Positions 8,395 to 10,374 of a stretch of DNA of 10,374 nucleotides are shown piece after piece. The position numbers and the translations under genes are program-made. Under the pieces are notes generated by a model. It saw nothing but the letters and a program-made list of their open reading frames with translations, had not been told where the DNA came from and made no database searches. The stretch covers positions 1 to 10,374 of the forward strand of contig JAZRXE010000102.1 in the NCBI GenBank assembly GCA_045600065.1, in the 5' to 3' direction. Origin of the DNA: RGIG2707 sp045600065. Lineage in GTDB: Bacteria; Bacillota; Clostridia; Peptostreptococcales; Anaerovoracaceae. How positions within the stretch are numbered: position 1 is the stretch's first letter; each line of letters starts with the position of its first letter.

Positions 8395-8422
8395 ATTATA
8401 TCAATTTTCCTGTTTTTGTAAA
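8395..8422 (-). promoter_or_regulatory. Strong sigma-A-type promoter for yraN-yifB
   Basis: Read on the minus strand: TTTACA (8417-8422), a 16-bp spacer, then exact TATAAT (8395-8400) followed by G. Transcription would start near 8388, giving a leader of about 30 bases that carries the AGGAGG of yraN. The spacer length is the same as at the topA promoter. Confidence 0.75.
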
Positions 8423-8440
8423 TAGTGCAAACAAATGTTT

Positions 8441-8563
8441 TTACACATTTTGGTTGTGTCCGTCAAGGTATACCCATCTGTCCGGATCTACGATCTGAAA
8501 CAGTATCCACGAACGACATTCAAGACATAAAAAGGACCTCCGCATTTTCGCGCGATTATCCAT
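8441..8563 (-). CDS. Unrecognised short open frame (40 codons), doubtful
   Basis: From the ATG at 8561-8563, or an inner ATG at 8543-8545, this frame encodes 40 or 34 residues and ends with TAA just before the -35 of the yraN promoter. The C-terminal half looks protein-like, with WILFQIVDPDRWVYLDGH, and includes two cysteines spaced CLEC. I do not recognise a family. Against it being a gene: no Shine-Dalgarno precedes either ATG, and the first ATG falls directly after the T-run of the terminator at 8568-8606. It could be chance or the end of a decayed gene. Confidence 0.18.
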   Translation of the reverse strand: MDNRAKMRRSFLCLECRSWILFQIVDPDRWVYLDGHNQNV

Positions 8564-8567
8564 ATAC

Positions 8568-8606
8568 AAAAACACGGATGCCCTGCGAGCATGAATCCGT
8601 GTTTTT
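8568..8606. terminator. Two-way rho-independent terminator
   Basis: A perfect 12-bp inverted repeat pairs AAAAACACGGAT (8568-8579) with ATCCGTGTTTTT (8595-8606) around a 15-base loop. Each strand has a five-T run at the end of the stem, so it can stop transcription both ways. On the minus strand it would end any transcript coming from the S9 peptidase gene before the yraN promoter. No plus-strand gene was seen that would need it. Confidence 0.85.
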
Positions 8607-8621
8607 AATTACCGTAATTAA
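8605..8621. repeat. 17-bp AT-rich palindrome, operator-like
   Basis: TTAATTAC, one central C, then GTAATTAA form an exact inverted repeat with 8-bp arms. It touches the terminator on one side and the stop codon of the frame at 8622-8804 on the other. The form resembles operators of dimeric winged-helix regulators, but no promoter or regulator gene adjoins it, so a regulatory role is only a guess. Confidence 0.4.
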
Positions 8622-8804
8622 TCAATGTCTGCCCTGTTTTTCAGCAGATATCCCTGAAACATGGACGAACTCGTAAGAACCGTCGACGCCCTCGGAATAT
8701 GACTCTGTCACGGTGATATTTTCCATCCTGATATCTTCAACTTTCACAAAACAAAAGACAAAACCGGAAACAGTTTTGCCTTCAGTCTGAGATCCCCTGC
8801 ACAA
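8622..8804 (-). pseudogene. Unrecognised open frame, possible gene remnant
   Basis: The frame ends with TGA at 8622-8624 and is open upstream to 8873, into the 3' end of the peptidase gene, for 84 codons without a stop. The only starts are a TTG at 8802-8804, sitting in a hairpin loop, and an ATG at 8724-8726 that would give 34 residues; neither has a good Shine-Dalgarno. The residues look protein-like, for example GFVFCFVKVEDIRMENITV and GVDGSYEFVHVSG, and codon choice resembles the neighbours. I do not recognise a family. It may be the C-terminal remnant of a lost gene, a small peptide gene, or chance. Confidence 0.2.
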
Positions 8805-8817
8805 GCCGGGGATCTCA
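8788..8817 (-). terminator. 10-bp hairpin downstream of the S9 peptidase gene
   Basis: TGAGATCCCC (8788-8797) pairs perfectly with GGGGATCTCA (8808-8817) around a 10-base loop, 43 bases past the peptidase stop codon. There is no T-run directly after it on either strand. A second weak stem with a T-rich tail follows on the minus strand near 8741-8778. It may protect or shape the 3' end of the peptidase mRNA, with final termination at 8568-8606. Confidence 0.4.
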
Positions 8818-8860
8818 TGGTCATATACGATATTCGTCAGCCGGATGAATACACCGCCAA

Positions 8861-10374
8861 TTACTTGCAGTACTTATCCATCCAGTTGGTGATCTCGTGC
8901 ATCCTTGCCATTCTGGGAGCAGGTCTGCCGGATCTGGACAGCTCGTGGTTCTCTCCGTGGAACAGGCACAGCTTGGAGGGCACGCCCTTCATCTGCAGTG
9001 CATAGAACATGGAGATGCCGTCTACCATCCAGCAGCGGTAGTCTTCGTCAGAGTGGATGAACAGCGTAGGAGTGGTGCAGTTTTCAGCATACTTCAGCGG
9101 GGAGATATCCCACAGGTATTCCTGATTGTCCACAGTGGTGGTGTGATGCTGTCCGGGTCCGAACTGGGGTCCGATGTCGGAGGTGTGCTCGAAGGCGATC
9201 CAGTTTGCGATGGAGCGCTGGGAAGCGCAGGCCTTGAAGCGGTTGGTGTGGCCGATGATCCAGTTGGTCATGTAGCCGCCGTAGCTTCCGCCGGTCTCGC
9301 ATACGTTATCGGGATCCATGTCGGGCCAGGTCTTGAGCATCTCGTCTACGAATTCCATAAGGTTGTCGTAATCTACGGTGCCGTACTTGCCCCAGATGTT
9401 CGCAAAGTCATCGCCTCTGCCGTCGGAGCCGCGGGGGTTGCAGAAGATCACGAAGTAGCCGGCGTTGGCCCACTGCTGCATCTCATGATGGAAGACGGAG
9501 CCGAACATGCTGCGGGGACCGCCGTGGATGTGGAACAGCACGGGGTACTTGGTTCCGGGAGTATAGCCGGAAGGTGTCATGCACCAGCCCTCGATGGTGT
9601 AGCCGTCGGAAGCCTTGAAGCTGTGGAACTGGGGGGTGCGTACATCCAGCTCAGCCCACAGAGCATCGTTGAATCCGGTCACCTTTTCGGTGCCGATATA
9701 CAGCTCGTCGATGGCATCGCCCTTCATGGAGCAGTGCAGTATCTTGCCGTCGAAGATGTCGAAGCCGTCTATGCAGTCGACGCCCAGATCTATATCGGTG
9801 ATGGTGCCGTCCTTAGACAGCTTTCTCAGGGTGCAGCAGTGGCCTACAGTGGAAGCGAAGTAGAAATCCTCTCCGACTACCTTCATGCCCTGGCCTGAGC
9901 CGTAGCGTGCATCGCTGGCAACGCCGCCTGCGCCTACGCTGTAATCATAGTGGACGAATTCGGCAGCCTCTGCGGTCACGGGATCCAGAGTCCAGAAGGA
10001 CTTGCTTTCTGCGGGTCCGTAAACCTTGTTCTCTGTAGCGCCCATCAGGATCTTGCCGTTCCAGAATCTTGCGAAGCTTACGTTCTTGGTGCCCCAGGCA
10101 ACCAGCTCCTTGGTCTCTGCGGTCTTCACATCGTAGAGCATGACGCCGGTACGGGGAGTTCTGCCGTCGCCGGCAGGTGCGCCTATGTACAGCAGCTTGC
10201 CGTCCTTGAAGTCTGCGAAGCTGACATTCCAGTCAGAATCGGAGACCCTTGTGCATTCGCCGCTGGAGCGGTCATAGAGATAAAGGGTATTACGCAGCTT
10301 GTTGATAACTCCTCTCCCGTTGGACCAGAAGGGGATCTCGTCGAAGGTGGTATAGACCTTGTCGTGCTCCTTGT
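8861..10374 (-). CDS. S9 family peptidase (prolyl oligopeptidase/acylaminoacyl-peptidase type), partial
   Basis: This serine peptidase would cleave short peptides, probably in the cytoplasm. The frame stays open to the right edge, giving 503 visible codons; typical S9C enzymes are about 650-690 residues, so roughly 150-190 N-terminal residues are missing. The right part encodes beta-propeller-like repeats (for example KILMGATENKVYGP, DFYFASTVGHCC). The hydrolase domain begins near 9607 with DGYTIEGW and carries HIHGGPRS, the oxyanion-side segment. The triad is complete: Ser in GGSYGGYM (codon 9284-9286), Asp in SDEDYRCW (codon 9041-9043) and His in GENHELSRSG (codon 8945-8947). It is unusually rich in cysteine, which argues against export. 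Any signal peptide would be out of view. Terminator-like hairpins lie downstream. The subfamily (S9C) is likely from the motifs; the substrate is unknown. Confidence 0.93.
   Translation of the reverse strand, partial: KEHDKVYTTFDEIPFWSNGRGVINKLRNTLYLYDRSSGECTRVSDSDWNVSFADFKDGKLLYIGAPAGDGRTPRTGVMLYDVKTAETKELVAWGTKNVSFARFWNGKILMGATENKVYGPAESKSFWTLDPVTAEAAEFVHYDYSVGAGGVASDARYGSGQGMKVVGEDFYFASTVGHCCTLRKLSKDGTITDIDLGVDCIDGFDIFDGKILHCSMKGDAIDELYIGTEKVTGFNDALWAELDVRTPQFHSFKASDGYTIEGWCMTPSGYTPGTKYPVLFHIHGGPRSMFGSVFHHEMQQWANAGYFVIFCNPRGSDGRGDDFANIWGKYGTVDYDNLMEFVDEMLKTWPDMDPDNVCETGGSYGGYMTNWIIGHTNRFKACASQRSIANWIAFEHTSDIGPQFGPGQHHTTTVDNQEYLWDISPLKYAENCTTPTLFIHSDEDYRCWMVDGISMFYALQMKGVPSKLCLFHGENHELSRSGRPAPRMARMHEITNWMDKYCK

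Larger units (their letters stand above)
8358..8860. other. 503-base gap between the S9 peptidase gene and yraN
   Basis: No confident gene occupies this stretch. From right to left along the minus strand it holds a 10-bp hairpin (8788-8817), a smaller stem of CAAAAC with GTTTTG (8759-8764 and 8773-8778) followed by a T-rich run, a protein-like open frame ending at 8622, a 17-bp palindrome (8605-8621), a two-way terminator (8568-8606), a second protein-like short frame (8441-8563) and the yraN promoter (8395-8422). It separates two transcription units that both run leftward. Confidence 0.7.

Noticed and set aside
8425..8676. An 83-codon plus-strand frame in the gap
   Set aside because: It crosses the two-way terminator and the palindrome, has no clear ribosome site, and competes with better signals on the minus strand.
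8897..9898. A 333-codon plus-strand frame rich in Val, Gly and Ala
   Set aside because: It mirrors the S9 peptidase gene, whose catalytic triad is intact; such compositions are typical of antisense frames.
1..10374. Defence system, toxin-antitoxin pair, prophage, insertion sequence or CRISPR array
   Set aside because: All long frames are explained by housekeeping genes; no repeat-spacer pattern, transposase or integrase was seen. DprA, ComM and YraN act on DNA but are known conserved families.

Overview
The window looks like chromosome from a Gram-positive anaerobe of the Firmicutes, most likely class Clostridia. The HslV N-terminus (MTEFHATTI) resembles the Firmicutes ClpQ type, the dprA-topA-hslV-hslU order is a shortened form of the Bacillus smf-topA-...-clpQ-clpY order, and the promoters and Shine-Dalgarno sequences are close to the Gram-positive consensus. 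Genus cannot be assigned from sequence alone. All recognisable genes lie on the minus strand, so transcription runs from high to low coordinates.

Right part (8861-10374): the C-terminal portion of an S9-family prolyl oligopeptidase/acylaminoacyl-peptidase with a complete Ser-Asp-His triad. Its N-terminus lies beyond the right edge. About 500 bases without a confident gene follow (8358-8860). They hold a 10-bp hairpin after the peptidase gene, a weak protein-like open frame, an AT-rich 17-bp palindrome, a clear two-way terminator, a second short open frame, and a strong promoter for the next operon.

Middle part (5208-8357): yraN (UPF0102 nuclease-fold protein), yifB/comM (AAA+ branch-migration helicase) and dprA (RecA loader in transformation). 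yraN and yifB overlap by one base and share a strong promoter. dprA follows after 139 bases and may have its own weaker promoter. These proteins plausibly act together on incoming or recombining single-stranded DNA.

Left part (1-5121): topA (topoisomerase I) with a consensus promoter (TTGACA, 16 bp, TATAAT), then hslV and hslU (ATP-dependent HslUV/ClpQY protease), then hflX (ribosome-associated GTPase, cut by the left edge). The gaps are 18, 10 and 1 bases, which indicates one operon joining supercoiling control, proteolysis and ribosome rescue. The trmFO, xerC/codV and codY genes found around hslVU in Bacillus subtilis are absent here.

No mobile element, CRISPR array, tRNA or rRNA was seen, and I found no convincing new multi-gene system. 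The points most worth checking are the two candidate N-terminal threonines of HslV, the hslVU-hflX coupling, the comM-dprA grouping in a Gram-positive, and the protein-like fragments and palindrome in the gap at 8358-8860.
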